From positions 1 through 34,363 of the forward strand of contig NZ_WMIF01000034.1 of the NCBI RefSeq assembly GCF_009711185.1: a stretch of DNA of 34,363 nt, read 5' to 3'. Position 1 is the first letter of the stretch, and the number at the start of each line of letters is the position of its first letter. The notes under the pieces were generated by a model. It was not told the origin of the DNA. It was given only the letters and a program-made list of their open reading frames with translations, and searched no databases. Shown one piece after another: positions 7,227 through 13,819 of the stretch. This stretch comes from Paracoccus limosus. GTDB lineage: Bacteria; Pseudomonadota; Alphaproteobacteria; Rhodobacterales; Rhodobacteraceae. The translations under genes were made by a program, and so were the position numbers.

Positions 7227-8476
7227 TGCTGCGGTTCATTCTGGCCGATCTGGGCCGCATGAAGGCCGGTGCCGTGGTGATCGTGCTGCTGATCGCGCTG
7301 GCCGTGGCGCTGGGGCTGGGCGTCAGCCTGTCCGAGCGCGCCCTGCGTCTGGGCAGCGCGCGGGCCTCGGACAAGTTCGATCTGGTGATCGGCGCGCCCG
7401 GCTCTGAAACGCAACTGGTGCTGTCGACGGTGTTTCTGCAACCCGCCGCGCTGCCGCTGGTGTCAGGCGATGTGCTGGCGGCGCTGGCCCGCGACCCCCG
7501 CGTCAGCTGGGCCGCGCCGGTCGGCTTTGGCGATTTCCATCGCGGCTGGCCGGTGATCGGCACCACCACCCAGCTGGTCGAAAACACCGCGCCGGGTCTG
7601 GCCGAGGGCCGGATCTTTGCCGCCGAAGGCGAGGCGGTGATCGGCGCGACGGTCGGTCTGGCGGTGGGCGACGCCATCCGCCCGACCCATGGCGAGCTGT
7701 CGCGCGGCGGCCATGACCATGAGGATGTGAGCTATCGCATCACCGGGCGGCTACAGGCGACCGGCACCCCTTGGGACCGGGCCATTTTGGTGCCGATTCA
7801 GGCGGTCTGGCATCTGCACGGGCTGGAGACGGGCGCCGGGCACGATGACGCGCCCGCCGAGGCGCATGATGAGCATGAGCACGGCCATGGTTTCGACGCC
7901 GATGCGCCCCTGACCGAAGCATGGCAGCCGGGCGAGGTGCCGGGCCTGCCCGCGATTCTGGTCAAACCCTCCAGCATCGCCAATGCCTACAAGCTGCGTC
8001 AGGAATACCGCCAGCAGGGCGGCACCATGGCGGTCTTTCCCGCCGAGGTGCTGACCAGCCTTTACGGCACGCTGGGCGATGCCCGGCAGGTGCTGGCGGC
8101 GGTGGCGGCGGCGACGCAGGGGCTGGTCGCGGCCGCGCTTTTGCTGGTGACCATGGTCCATATCGGCCAGCGCCGGCGCCAGATCGGCGCCCTGCGCGCG
8201 CTGGGCGCGCCGCGTGGCGCCATCTTCGCCCTTGTCTGGGCCGAGCTTTTTGCGCTGATCGCGGCGGGGATTGTGCTGGGGGTGCTGGGCGGCTGGCTGG
8301 CGGCCAGCTATCTGGGCCGTCTCGTCACCGCACGGCAGGGTTTTCCGCTGCCGGTCGAATTCAGCGCGGGCGATCTGGCGGGGCTTGCCATTCTGGCGGG
8401 GTTCGGGGCGCTGATGGCGGCGCTGCCGGCATGGATCGCCTATCGCCAGTCGCCGGCGGCCAGCCTGCGGCAATAG
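7226..8476 (+). CDS. FtsX/MacB-like ABC permease with histidine-rich periplasmic loop
   Basis: The 416-residue permease has one N-terminal membrane helix (about 14-34), a large periplasmic domain (35-285) and three C-terminal helices (about 290-312, 333-362, 383-403), the FtsX/MacB layout. The periplasmic domain carries a histidine- and acid-rich segment: GHDHED (162-167), HLH (196-198), then His206, His214, His217, His219 and His221. Such loops usually bind Zn2+ or another transition metal. The cytoplasmic QRRRQIGALRALG segment (315-327) contacts the ATPase in this family. It is translationally coupled to the ATPase gene and in one operon with the CPFC protein. The histidine loop is not a feature of LolCE or MacB, so a metal-responsive or metal-moving role is my inference. 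Confidence 0.8.
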   Translation: MLRFILADLGRMKAGAVVIVLLIALAVALGLGVSLSERALRLGSARASDKFDLVIGAPGSETQLVLSTVFLQPAALPLVSGDVLAALARDPRVSWAAPVGFGDFHRGWPVIGTTTQLVENTAPGLAEGRIFAAEGEAVIGATVGLAVGDAIRPTHGELSRGGHDHEDVSYRITGRLQATGTPWDRAILVPIQAVWHLHGLETGAGHDDAPAEAHDEHEHGHGFDADAPLTEAWQPGEVPGLPAILVKPSSIANAYKLRQEYRQQGGTMAVFPAEVLTSLYGTLGDARQVLAAVAAATQGLVAAALLLVTMVHIGQRRRQIGALRALGAPRGAIFALVWAELFALIAAGIVLGVLGGWLAASYLGRLVTARQGFPLPVEFSAGDLAGLAILAGFGALMAALPAWIAYRQSPAASLRQ

Positions 8477-8496
8477 TCCACGCGGACGCCGATCCT

Positions 8497-8531
8497 GCCC
8501 GGCTGCACCAACCTGGCGGGCGCAGCCGGGC
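8497..8531. terminator. Hairpin between convergent permease and DUF2171-like genes
   Basis: GCCCGGCTGC (8497-8506) and GCAGCCGGGC (8522-8531) are perfect 10-bp inverted arms around a 15-base loop. The hairpin sits 20 bases past the permease stop in the gap between convergent genes, so it can act from both sides. No U-tract is present. Confidence 0.5.
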
Positions 8532-8580
8532 GGGACCGGTCGCGACCCGGACCCCGCCGGGCGCGGCCCCTGTCATCGGC

Positions 8581-8841
8581 TCAGGCCGGCTTGCCGTCCT
8601 TGTCCTGTTCTTCCAGATAGCGCACCAAGGCGGCATCGGCGGCCATCCAGACCTTGCCATCCTCGGTCGAGCCAACATCGTTCAGCGGCAGATAGCGGGG
8701 CTGCGGCGTGGTGATGCCATGCGCGGCATCCTTGCGCTTCAGCCGGATCCGGCCGGCCTCGATATGGTCCACGTAACCGACATGGACGCCATCGGCGCCG
8801 ACGACCTCGGCCCCTTCCTGAATTCGACTGGCATCGACCAT
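8581..8841 (-). CDS. Small DUF2171/PRC-barrel-like protein
   Basis: This 86-residue cytoplasmic protein resembles the DUF2171 family. It begins with ASRIQEGAEVVGADGVHVGYVDHIEAG-type segments, continues with IRLKRKD and PRYLPLNDV, and ends with a charged tail. Proteins of this kind are common in alphaproteobacteria and often look like PRC-barrel stress proteins, but no reaction is known. The start at 8841 follows an AGGAG ribosome site; a longer frame to 8880 lacks one. It is a single-gene unit, convergent with the ABC module and divergent from the sulfur-type locus. It starts 79 bases from the 8920-8934 palindrome, so the same regulator might also touch its promoter. Confidence 0.7.
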   Translation of the reverse strand: MVDASRIQEGAEVVGADGVHVGYVDHIEAGRIRLKRKDAAHGITTPQPRYLPLNDVGSTEDGKVWMAADAALVRYLEEQDKDGKPA

Positions 8842-8919
8842 GACACGCTCCTGCTGTGTTTCCCTTGGCTGCCCGGTCAACCCGCGACGGACGGCGCGGG
8901 TTCCGCCGGTGCCGCGCTT

Positions 8920-8934
8920 GGTGATCTAGTCACC
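8920..8934. promoter_or_regulatory. 15-bp palindromic operator, copy 1
   Basis: GGTGATCTAGTCACC has 5-bp arms GGTGA/TCACC around TCTAG. Its exact reverse complement occurs at 11611-11625, upstream of the YeeE/YedE genes. Copy 1 lies 58 bases before the metallo-beta-lactamase gene. The two copies bracket a locus that encodes a Crp/Fnr regulator, which suggests they are its binding sites. The arm spacing is 5, one base less than the usual 6 of Crp/Fnr sites. Confidence 0.7.
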
Positions 8935-8992
8935 GTCGACGCGGGGCCCGCTGCGCCAGACCGGGGCATCCATTCCGGCCATCGAGGACAGC

Positions 8993-9868
8993 ATGACAGA
9001 CGAACACCCCCATCCCGAGGTCACCGGCTTTTTCGATCCGGCGAGCAATACGATTTCCCATGTCGTCCGCGATCCGGCCTCGGACGCCTGTGCGATCATC
9101 GATCCAGTGATGGATCTGGACTATGCCGCCGGCCGCATCGGCCATGCGCAGGCCGACCGGATCATCGCCCATGTCACCCGCCACAAGCTGCGCGTCGAAT
9201 GGCTGATCGAGACCCATGTCCATGCCGATCACCTGTCGGCCGCGCCCTATATCCAGTCGGTGCTGGGCGGCAGGTTGGGCATCGGTGCGCAGATCACCAC
9301 GGTCCAGCAGACCTTCGGCAAGATCTTTAACGAGGGCACGGCATTCCAGCGCGACGGCAGCCAGTTCGACCGGCTGTTTCGCGACGATGAGACCTATCAT
9401 CTGGGCCGGATGGAATGCCGCGCGCTGCACACCCCCGGCCATACGCCCGCCTGCATGACCCATGTCATGGGCGATGCGGCCTTTGTCGGCGATACGCTGT
9501 TCATGCCTGATGCCGGCTCGGCACGGGCCGATTTTCCGGGCGGAGACGCCGGCACGCTTTACGATAGCATCCAGAAGGTGCTGGCCCTGCCGCCCGAGAC
9601 GCGGCTGTTCATGTGCCACGATTACGGCCCGAACGGGCGCGAGATCCGCTGGGAAACCACCGTGGCCGAGGAACGGGCCCGCAACATCCATGTCGGCGGC
9701 GGTCGCAGCCGCGAGGAATTCATCGCCTTTCGCACCGCCCGCGACGCACAGCTGGACATGCCGCGCCTGATCATCCCGTCCTTGCAGGTCAATATGCGGG
9801 CCGGCGAACTGCCGCCCGCCGAGGAGAATGGCGCGCATTACCTGAAGGTGCCGGTCAACCTGCTGTAG
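8993..9868 (+). CDS. MBL-fold hydrolase, persulfide-dioxygenase-like
   Basis: This 291-residue metallo-beta-lactamase-fold protein is cytoplasmic, with no signal peptide. The metal motif T-H-V-H-A-D-H sits at 74-80, His150 is in HTPGHT, Asp167 is in VGDTLF and His209 is in MCHDYG. This pattern and the segment order fit the persulfide dioxygenase (ETHE1/Blh) group, which oxidises glutathione persulfide to sulfite with one Fe(II). It is longer than the roughly 240-residue human-type enzyme because of an insertion around 100-130 (TVQQTFGKIFNEG) and a C-terminal tail with a VNMRAGELPP motif, both seen in Blh-like proteins. A palindromic operator lies upstream and a Crp/Fnr gene follows 90 bases downstream on the same strand. 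Glyoxalase II is the main alternative, but the sulfur-transport neighbours favour persulfide chemistry. Confidence 0.8.
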   Translation: MTDEHPHPEVTGFFDPASNTISHVVRDPASDACAIIDPVMDLDYAAGRIGHAQADRIIAHVTRHKLRVEWLIETHVHADHLSAAPYIQSVLGGRLGIGAQITTVQQTFGKIFNEGTAFQRDGSQFDRLFRDDETYHLGRMECRALHTPGHTPACMTHVMGDAAFVGDTLFMPDAGSARADFPGGDAGTLYDSIQKVLALPPETRLFMCHDYGPNGREIRWETTVAEERARNIHVGGGRSREEFIAFRTARDAQLDMPRLIIPSLQVNMRAGELPPAEENGAHYLKVPVNLL

Positions 9869-9958
9869 GGCGCCGTGCTGCTGGCCTTGGCTCGCGAGAT
9901 CTGGAAAGACTGCGAGGCGCTGGCGCCATAATGCAGCCAAGCCGCAAGGATGACCGAC

Positions 9959-10618
9959 ATGGCACAAGACGATTGGACCGCGCTGTTTCCCGGTCTTGCC
10001 CAGATGCCCGAGCGGCTGCGCGATCAGCTGCTGGCGCGGGCGCGGGTGCAGGTGCTGCCCGAAGGCCGGCGGCTTTTTGGTCCCGGACAGGCCCCGACCG
10101 CGTTGGTGCTGGTGTTGCGGGGCAGCGTGCGCGTCCAGCAGACCGGCGAAAGCGGGCGCGAGATCACGCTTTACCGCGTGCAGGGCGGCGAAAGCTGCGT
10201 GCTGACGGCGGCCTGTCAGCTGGCCTATCAGGATTATCAGGCCGAGGGCATCGCCGAGACCGAGGTCACCGCCGCGCTGGTGCCGCGTCAGGATTTCGAC
10301 GAGTTGGTCGCCGCCTCGGCCGAGTTCCGGCAGCTGATCTTTGGCGCCTATGCCCGGCGGATGTCGGATTTGTTCACGGTGATCGAGGAAGTGGCCTTTC
10401 GCCGCGTCGACATGCGGCTGGCGGCGCTGTTGCTGAAAGAGGCGCGGCAGGGCGTGGTCACGGCTACCCATCAGGCATTGGCGGTCGAGCTGGGCACGGC
10501 GCGCGAGGTGGTATCGCGCACCCTGCAGGATTTCGCGCGGCGCGGCTGGATCGGGCAGGCGCGGGGCACGGTGCAGCTGACCGCCCCCGCGGCGCTGGAG
10601 CGGCTGGCGCGGGGCTGA
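9959..10618 (+). CDS. Crp/Fnr-family transcriptional regulator with a C-x5-C pair
   Basis: This 219-residue regulator has an N-terminal cyclic-nucleotide-type beta barrel (about 28-115), a long dimer helix (about 125-160) and a winged helix-turn-helix (about 165-205). The recognition helix reads RE-VV-SR (Arg182, Glu183, Ser186, Arg187). It lines up with the Arg-Glu-x-x-Gly-Arg residues with which E. coli CRP reads GTGA. The only cysteines are Cys80 and Cys86 in the barrel; FNR's N-terminal iron-sulfur cysteines are absent. A thiol or persulfide sensor is a reasonable guess. It follows the MBL gene on the same strand and converges with the YeeE/YedE genes, with only 6 bases between stops. The start at 9959 has AAGGA at good spacing, while the ATG at 9950 overlaps that site. 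Confidence 0.85.
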   Translation: MAQDDWTALFPGLAQMPERLRDQLLARARVQVLPEGRRLFGPGQAPTALVLVLRGSVRVQQTGESGREITLYRVQGGESCVLTAACQLAYQDYQAEGIAETEVTAALVPRQDFDELVAASAEFRQLIFGAYARRMSDLFTVIEEVAFRRVDMRLAALLLKEARQGVVTATHQALAVELGTAREVVSRTLQDFARRGWIGQARGTVQLTAPAALERLARG

Positions 10619-10624
10619 CCCGGC

Positions 10625-11038
10625 CTAGCCCGCGCGCCTGAGCGCCCGCGCGATCAGGAGGCCGCCGCCGAGGGCCGCGACGAACAGCAGCGCCTCGGAC
10701 CGGAGGGTGCCAAGCGCGGGCAGCGCGCCGCCGGGGCAAAAGCCCGCGATGCCCCAGCCGATGCCAAAGGTGATCGAGCCTGCGACCAGTTTCAGGTCGA
10801 TGCGCCGGGTGTCGGGCAGCTGAAAGGCGGGCGCCAGCGCCGGCCTTTGCCGCGCCAGCACCAGCCGGTAGCCGGGGACGGCCACCGCCAGCGCCCCGGC
10901 CATGACCAGCGCAAGGCTGGGATCCCAATCCCCGGCGAGGTCAAAGAAATTCAGCACCTTGGCCGGGTTGATCATCCCAGACAGGGCGATGCCGCTGCCA
11001 AAGATCAGGCCGATCAGCAGGGCGGAAAACAGGCGCAT
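10625..11038 (-). CDS. YeeE/YedE half-transporter, C-terminal-type half (DUF6691-like)
   Basis: This 137-residue inner-membrane protein has about four hydrophobic helices (about 3-22, 40-62, 84-104 and 113-132). The segment GWGIAGFCPGGAL (95-107, Cys101) is the signature of the second half of YeeE/YedE proteins. Full-length members such as TsuA pass thiosulfate along conserved cysteines. Here the two halves are separate genes one base apart (TGA-G-ATG), so they should be translated together and pair into one transporter. The likely cargo is thiosulfate or a related reduced sulfur species; this is inferred from the family and from the persulfide-type enzyme next door. The gene ends 6 bases from the convergent Crp/Fnr gene. 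Confidence 0.85.
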   Translation of the reverse strand: MRLFSALLIGLIFGSGIALSGMINPAKVLNFFDLAGDWDPSLALVMAGALAVAVPGYRLVLARQRPALAPAFQLPDTRRIDLKLVAGSITFGIGWGIAGFCPGGALPALGTLRSEALLFVAALGGGLLIARALRRAG

Positions 11039-11039
11039 C

Positions 11040-11471
11040 TCAGGCTCCGATCAGGTGGCGGGTGACGTAGACGGTGGCAAAAGCCGCCGCCATGAAGCAC
11101 AGGGTTGCGGTGATCGACCGGCGCGACAGGCGCGCATTGCCGCAGACGCCATGCCCCGAGGTGCAGCCGCCGCCATAGCTGACCCCGATCCCGACCAGCA
11201 GCCCGCCGCCGATCAGGCTGGCAGTCGGGACCGGAACCTGCAGCGATGGCCAGTCGCCCCAGATCAGGCGGATGCCCGCCGGGGCCAGAACCATGCCCAG
11301 CAGCAGCGCCGCCCGCAGCGACCAGTCGCGTGGATCGCCCCGGCGCAGCAGGCCCGACAGGATGCCGGTCACGCCAAGGATGCGGCCATGCAGCGCCATC
11401 AGCAGCACGGCGGCCAGCCCGATCAACATGCCGCCGCCGAATGAGGCAAAGGGCGTAAAGCTGGTGCTCAT
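11040..11471 (-). CDS. YeeE/YedE half-transporter, N-terminal-type half
   Basis: This 143-residue membrane protein has the family motif SYGGGCTSGHGVCG (98-111; Cys103 and Cys110) and hydrophobic helices near 12-40, 53-70, 84-101 and 120-136. It is the first-half type of YeeE/YedE thiosulfate or sulfur-compound transporters and would pair with the next gene's product. Its ATG overlaps the stop of a short proline-rich frame (ATGA), which may couple translation. The palindrome at 11611-11625 lies 140 bases upstream and is identical to the one before the MBL gene, so both units should share a regulator. The substrate is not proven. Confidence 0.85.
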   Translation of the reverse strand: MSTSFTPFASFGGGMLIGLAAVLLMALHGRILGVTGILSGLLRRGDPRDWSLRAALLLGMVLAPAGIRLIWGDWPSLQVPVPTASLIGGGLLVGIGVSYGGGCTSGHGVCGNARLSRRSITATLCFMAAAFATVYVTRHLIGA

Positions 11472-11554
11472 GCCGGCCCCGCGCCGCTTGGGGTTGCCAG
11501 CCGGGCAGCCGGCTGCGTCATGCCGGGGGGCGGATCATCGGGGGTTCTGGTCAT
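11468..11554 (-). CDS. Possible 28-codon leader peptide upstream of the YeeE/YedE genes
   Basis: This short frame encodes a 28-residue proline-rich peptide that starts MTRTPDDPPPGMTQ and ends SGAGPA. Its TGA overlaps the YeeE ATG as ATGA, the usual sign of translational coupling. A weak GAGG lies upstream of its start, while the YeeE start has no clear ribosome site of its own. It has no recognisable domain. It may be a translated leader that feeds ribosomes to the transporter genes, or just a chance frame in GC-rich DNA. Confidence 0.35.
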   Translation of the reverse strand: MTRTPDDPPPGMTQPAARLATPSGAGPA

Positions 11555-11610
11555 GGGCTGTGCCTCGCGCTTGGTTCGGTCTCCTGATGCCACGGGCCGG
11601 TGCCGCCGTC

Positions 11611-11625
11611 GGTGACTAGATCACC
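11611..11625. promoter_or_regulatory. 15-bp palindromic operator, copy 2
   Basis: GGTGACTAGATCACC is the exact reverse complement of the element at 8920-8934, so relative to its gene it is in the same orientation. One further base next to the core also matches. It is 140 bases before the first YeeE/YedE gene, or 57 bases before the short leader frame; the latter nearly equals the 58-base distance of copy 1 from the MBL start. Confidence 0.7.
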
Positions 11626-11708
11626 GTGGCGCACCGTGGCCGGGCATGGCCTGCGCAGGCGAACGCCTGCCCCGGAAAGGGCGAAATGCTTCAAGGAACA
11701 GGGAAAAA

Positions 11709-11783
11709 TGGCAGCCCGTAGGGGAGTCGAACCCCTCTTTTCAGGTTGAAAACCTGACGTCCTAACCGATAGACGAACGGGCC
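11709..11783 (-). tRNA. tRNA-Glu (anticodon TTC)
   Basis: The minus strand reads a 75-base cloverleaf with CCA encoded. The acceptor arm is GGCCCGT/ACGGGCT, with G-U as the first pair. The anticodon stem TCAGG/CCTGA encloses loop TTTTCAA, so the anticodon is TTC. The T arm is GAGGGGTTCGACTCCCCT. The discriminator base is G. A promoter with correct spacing lies just upstream, and a run of five T follows within four bases of the CCA. Confidence 0.97.
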
Positions 11784-11798
11784 ACACGCTGCCCTGCG

Positions 11799-11827
11799 GC
11801 TTTAGGCCAGCGGGGCAGCGACCGCAA
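11799..11827 (-). promoter_or_regulatory. Promoter of tRNA-Glu
   Basis: On the minus strand TTGCGG (11822-11827) and TAAAGC (11799-11804) are 17 bases apart. The mature tRNA begins 15 bases after the -10 box, leaving a precursor leader of about 8 bases. The same TTGCGG box with 17-base spacing appears at the rplM and end-of-window promoters. Confidence 0.7.
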
Positions 11828-12034
11828 GGGGAAAGCGCAAATCTCTTGTGGGTAACTGACTGGCCCGGATTCCGCGCGCCAAGCCGGGTCGAATTTGCAG
11901 GCAATTTACGGCAGTCATCAGAGAAATATGGATATTTTATAACGATTTCTGCCGGGTCTGGGCTAGGCGGTTGACCTTGGTCGTGGCTTGGGGGATGCTG
12001 GCGCCGGCAGACCCGGGGGCGTCGCGATGCCGCA

Positions 12035-13801
12035 ATGCCGGCCTGGTCTTGGCAGATGGCGGGGACAGGCGTGAGCAGGCACAGGGAATCGGTCGTTTTT
12101 CTGGCGCCGGGCGTCGATGACGGCTTCATGCCCGTCGAGCCCGAGCGGTCCGACCTGCAACCCCGCTACGCGCCGCCGGCATGGTTGGGGGCAGTCGTCG
12201 CCAGCAGCCATCCCGAACAAAGGCTGGATCTTTATCGGTTCATCCGCAATTTCCGCGACAACCGCACGGCCCGGCAATGCGTGGTCTTCAGGTCCATTCC
12301 GGTGGTGGTCGAGGATCTGGACTATCGCGGCAAGATCCCCAGCGTGTCGGGCCGGGTGCTGCTGGCCGGCGCCTCGGCGATGCGGGTGCGCATGAAGCTG
12401 GCCAAGCTGCATCCCGAGGACGCGATCGAGGCCGATCTCGAGGCCCAGCGGGTCACCGGCGGCGCGGCGGCGCGGCGGCTGGCGCGCCAGTCCGGGCTTG
12501 GCGGCGACGAACGCCGGCTGCCCTTTGTGATCGAATGCCGGAATTTCTTCAATTTCTACCACTTTACCACGGAATCGCTGATCTATTTGCAGATGTATCG
12601 CGATTACGGGCTGCAGGGCGAAATCTGCATGATCACCTCCAGCCGGAAACCGGCCAAGGCCTTCGTGCAGCGCGCGGTGCGGGATTTCTTTCCCGAGCTT
12701 GCCGGCCGCGTGCGTTACCTTGCCGGCCCGGTCCGGTTCGAACGCGCGATCATTCCCTTCAATACCAACCATCTTTATCATCAGGCCGATGCGCGGCTGA
12801 TCGAGGATATCGAGGTCAAGGCAGGCTTTGCCGCCGCCAGCTCTGCCGGGGCTCTGCGGGCGCCGCGAATGGATCACTACAAGATCATTTATAACAACAG
12901 CCGCGACGGCTATCTGGACCGCCACCGCGCCGCCGTGCTGCGCGATCTGCCGCCGGAGGCGGCGGACATCGGGCGGAGGCTTTATGTCGGGCGCAGGCCG
13001 GGGGCGGGCAAGGACCGCGCCCTGCTGGGCGAAGAGGCGCTGCGCGCGATGCTGCGGCGCCATGGCTTTCGCGGTGTCTATCTGGAGGATCTGTCGCCGC
13101 GCGAACAGGCCGGGCTGTGCCATTCGGCCGAGATCTTCCTGTCGGCGCATGGCGCGGCCTTTGCCAACATGCTTTATGCCCGTCCCGGCGCCTGGTTCGT
13201 CGAGCTGAGCCACCTGCAGACGGCGCGGCACCGCTTCGGCGATTTCAACATGCATGCGGCGGTCTCGGGGGCGCGGCATCTGCATTTCTTTGCCGATCAC
13301 GCCTTGGGCGAAGGCGGCGGCGTGCCCAGCATGGAGGATGACGGCCATGCCGGTATCTCGCTGTCCGATGCCGCCATCGACCGGCTGGAGGGACTGGTGG
13401 CGATGCTGACCGATCCTGCCGGCTATTCGCGGTTCTATCGCGGCATCGGCGCGGCGCTGGAACGGGGCGAGGCGGCCACGGTTTTGGGCATGGTTGCGGG
13501 CTCGGCCTATCGGCTGGGCTGCGCGCGCAGTCAGGCCATCGCCGCCGAGGCCTGCCTGCTGCTTGGCGATCCGGTCGGAGCGCTGGAGCATCTGCGCCAG
13601 GCGCTCGAGATCGCGCCCTATCGCGCCGATCTTTGGCAAAAGCGCCATGATCTGGCGCTGCAGCTGGGGTTGGGCGATGAGCTTTTGCACACGCGCCACG
13701 AGATGGCCGCGTTCCGGCCGTTCCGCGCGCTGCGCTGGCAGGGCGACCGCAGCGGCGCCCTGCTGATCCAGCGTCAGAGCCGGGGTCAGGACCGGGGTTG
13801 A
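12035..13801 (+). CDS. Glycosyltransferase family 61-like protein (DUF563)
   Basis: A protein of up to 588 residues with GT61/DUF563 features. NFYHFTTESL lies near 171-180, and the donor-site motif SAHGAAFANMLYARPGAWFVEL lies in the 370-395 region. GT61 enzymes transfer sugars such as xylose or GlcNAc. After the catalytic part comes an alpha-helical stretch (about 490-560) with a TPR-like repeat (ALEHLRQALEIAPYRADLW). There is no signal peptide, so it likely acts in the cytoplasm, perhaps on capsule or other surface polysaccharide. It stands alone with no polysaccharide genes nearby. The start is uncertain: ATG at 12035 or 12056, or GTG at 12071, the last having the best GGGGA ribosome site. 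It converges with the next gene with an 18-base gap. Confidence 0.7.
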   Translation: MPAWSWQMAGTGVSRHRESVVFLAPGVDDGFMPVEPERSDLQPRYAPPAWLGAVVASSHPEQRLDLYRFIRNFRDNRTARQCVVFRSIPVVVEDLDYRGKIPSVSGRVLLAGASAMRVRMKLAKLHPEDAIEADLEAQRVTGGAAARRLARQSGLGGDERRLPFVIECRNFFNFYHFTTESLIYLQMYRDYGLQGEICMITSSRKPAKAFVQRAVRDFFPELAGRVRYLAGPVRFERAIIPFNTNHLYHQADARLIEDIEVKAGFAAASSAGALRAPRMDHYKIIYNNSRDGYLDRHRAAVLRDLPPEAADIGRRLYVGRRPGAGKDRALLGEEALRAMLRRHGFRGVYLEDLSPREQAGLCHSAEIFLSAHGAAFANMLYARPGAWFVELSHLQTARHRFGDFNMHAAVSGARHLHFFADHALGEGGGVPSMEDDGHAGISLSDAAIDRLEGLVAMLTDPAGYSRFYRGIGAALERGEAATVLGMVAGSAYRLGCARSQAIAAEACLLLGDPVGALEHLRQALEIAPYRADLWQKRHDLALQLGLGDELLHTRHEMAAFRPFRALRWQGDRSGALLIQRQSRGQDRG

Positions 13802-13819
13802 CCCCGGGCCATGGTGGCC

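Noticed and set aside
8920..8934. Calling the palindrome a standard FNR or CRP box
   Set aside because: Arm spacing is 5 rather than 6 and the arms are GGTGA/TCACC; it is reported as an operator without naming a known regulon.
11963..13699. 578-codon minus-strand frame opposite the glycosyltransferase
   Set aside because: No motifs are visible, and the plus-strand frame has GT61 motifs and sensible codon use.
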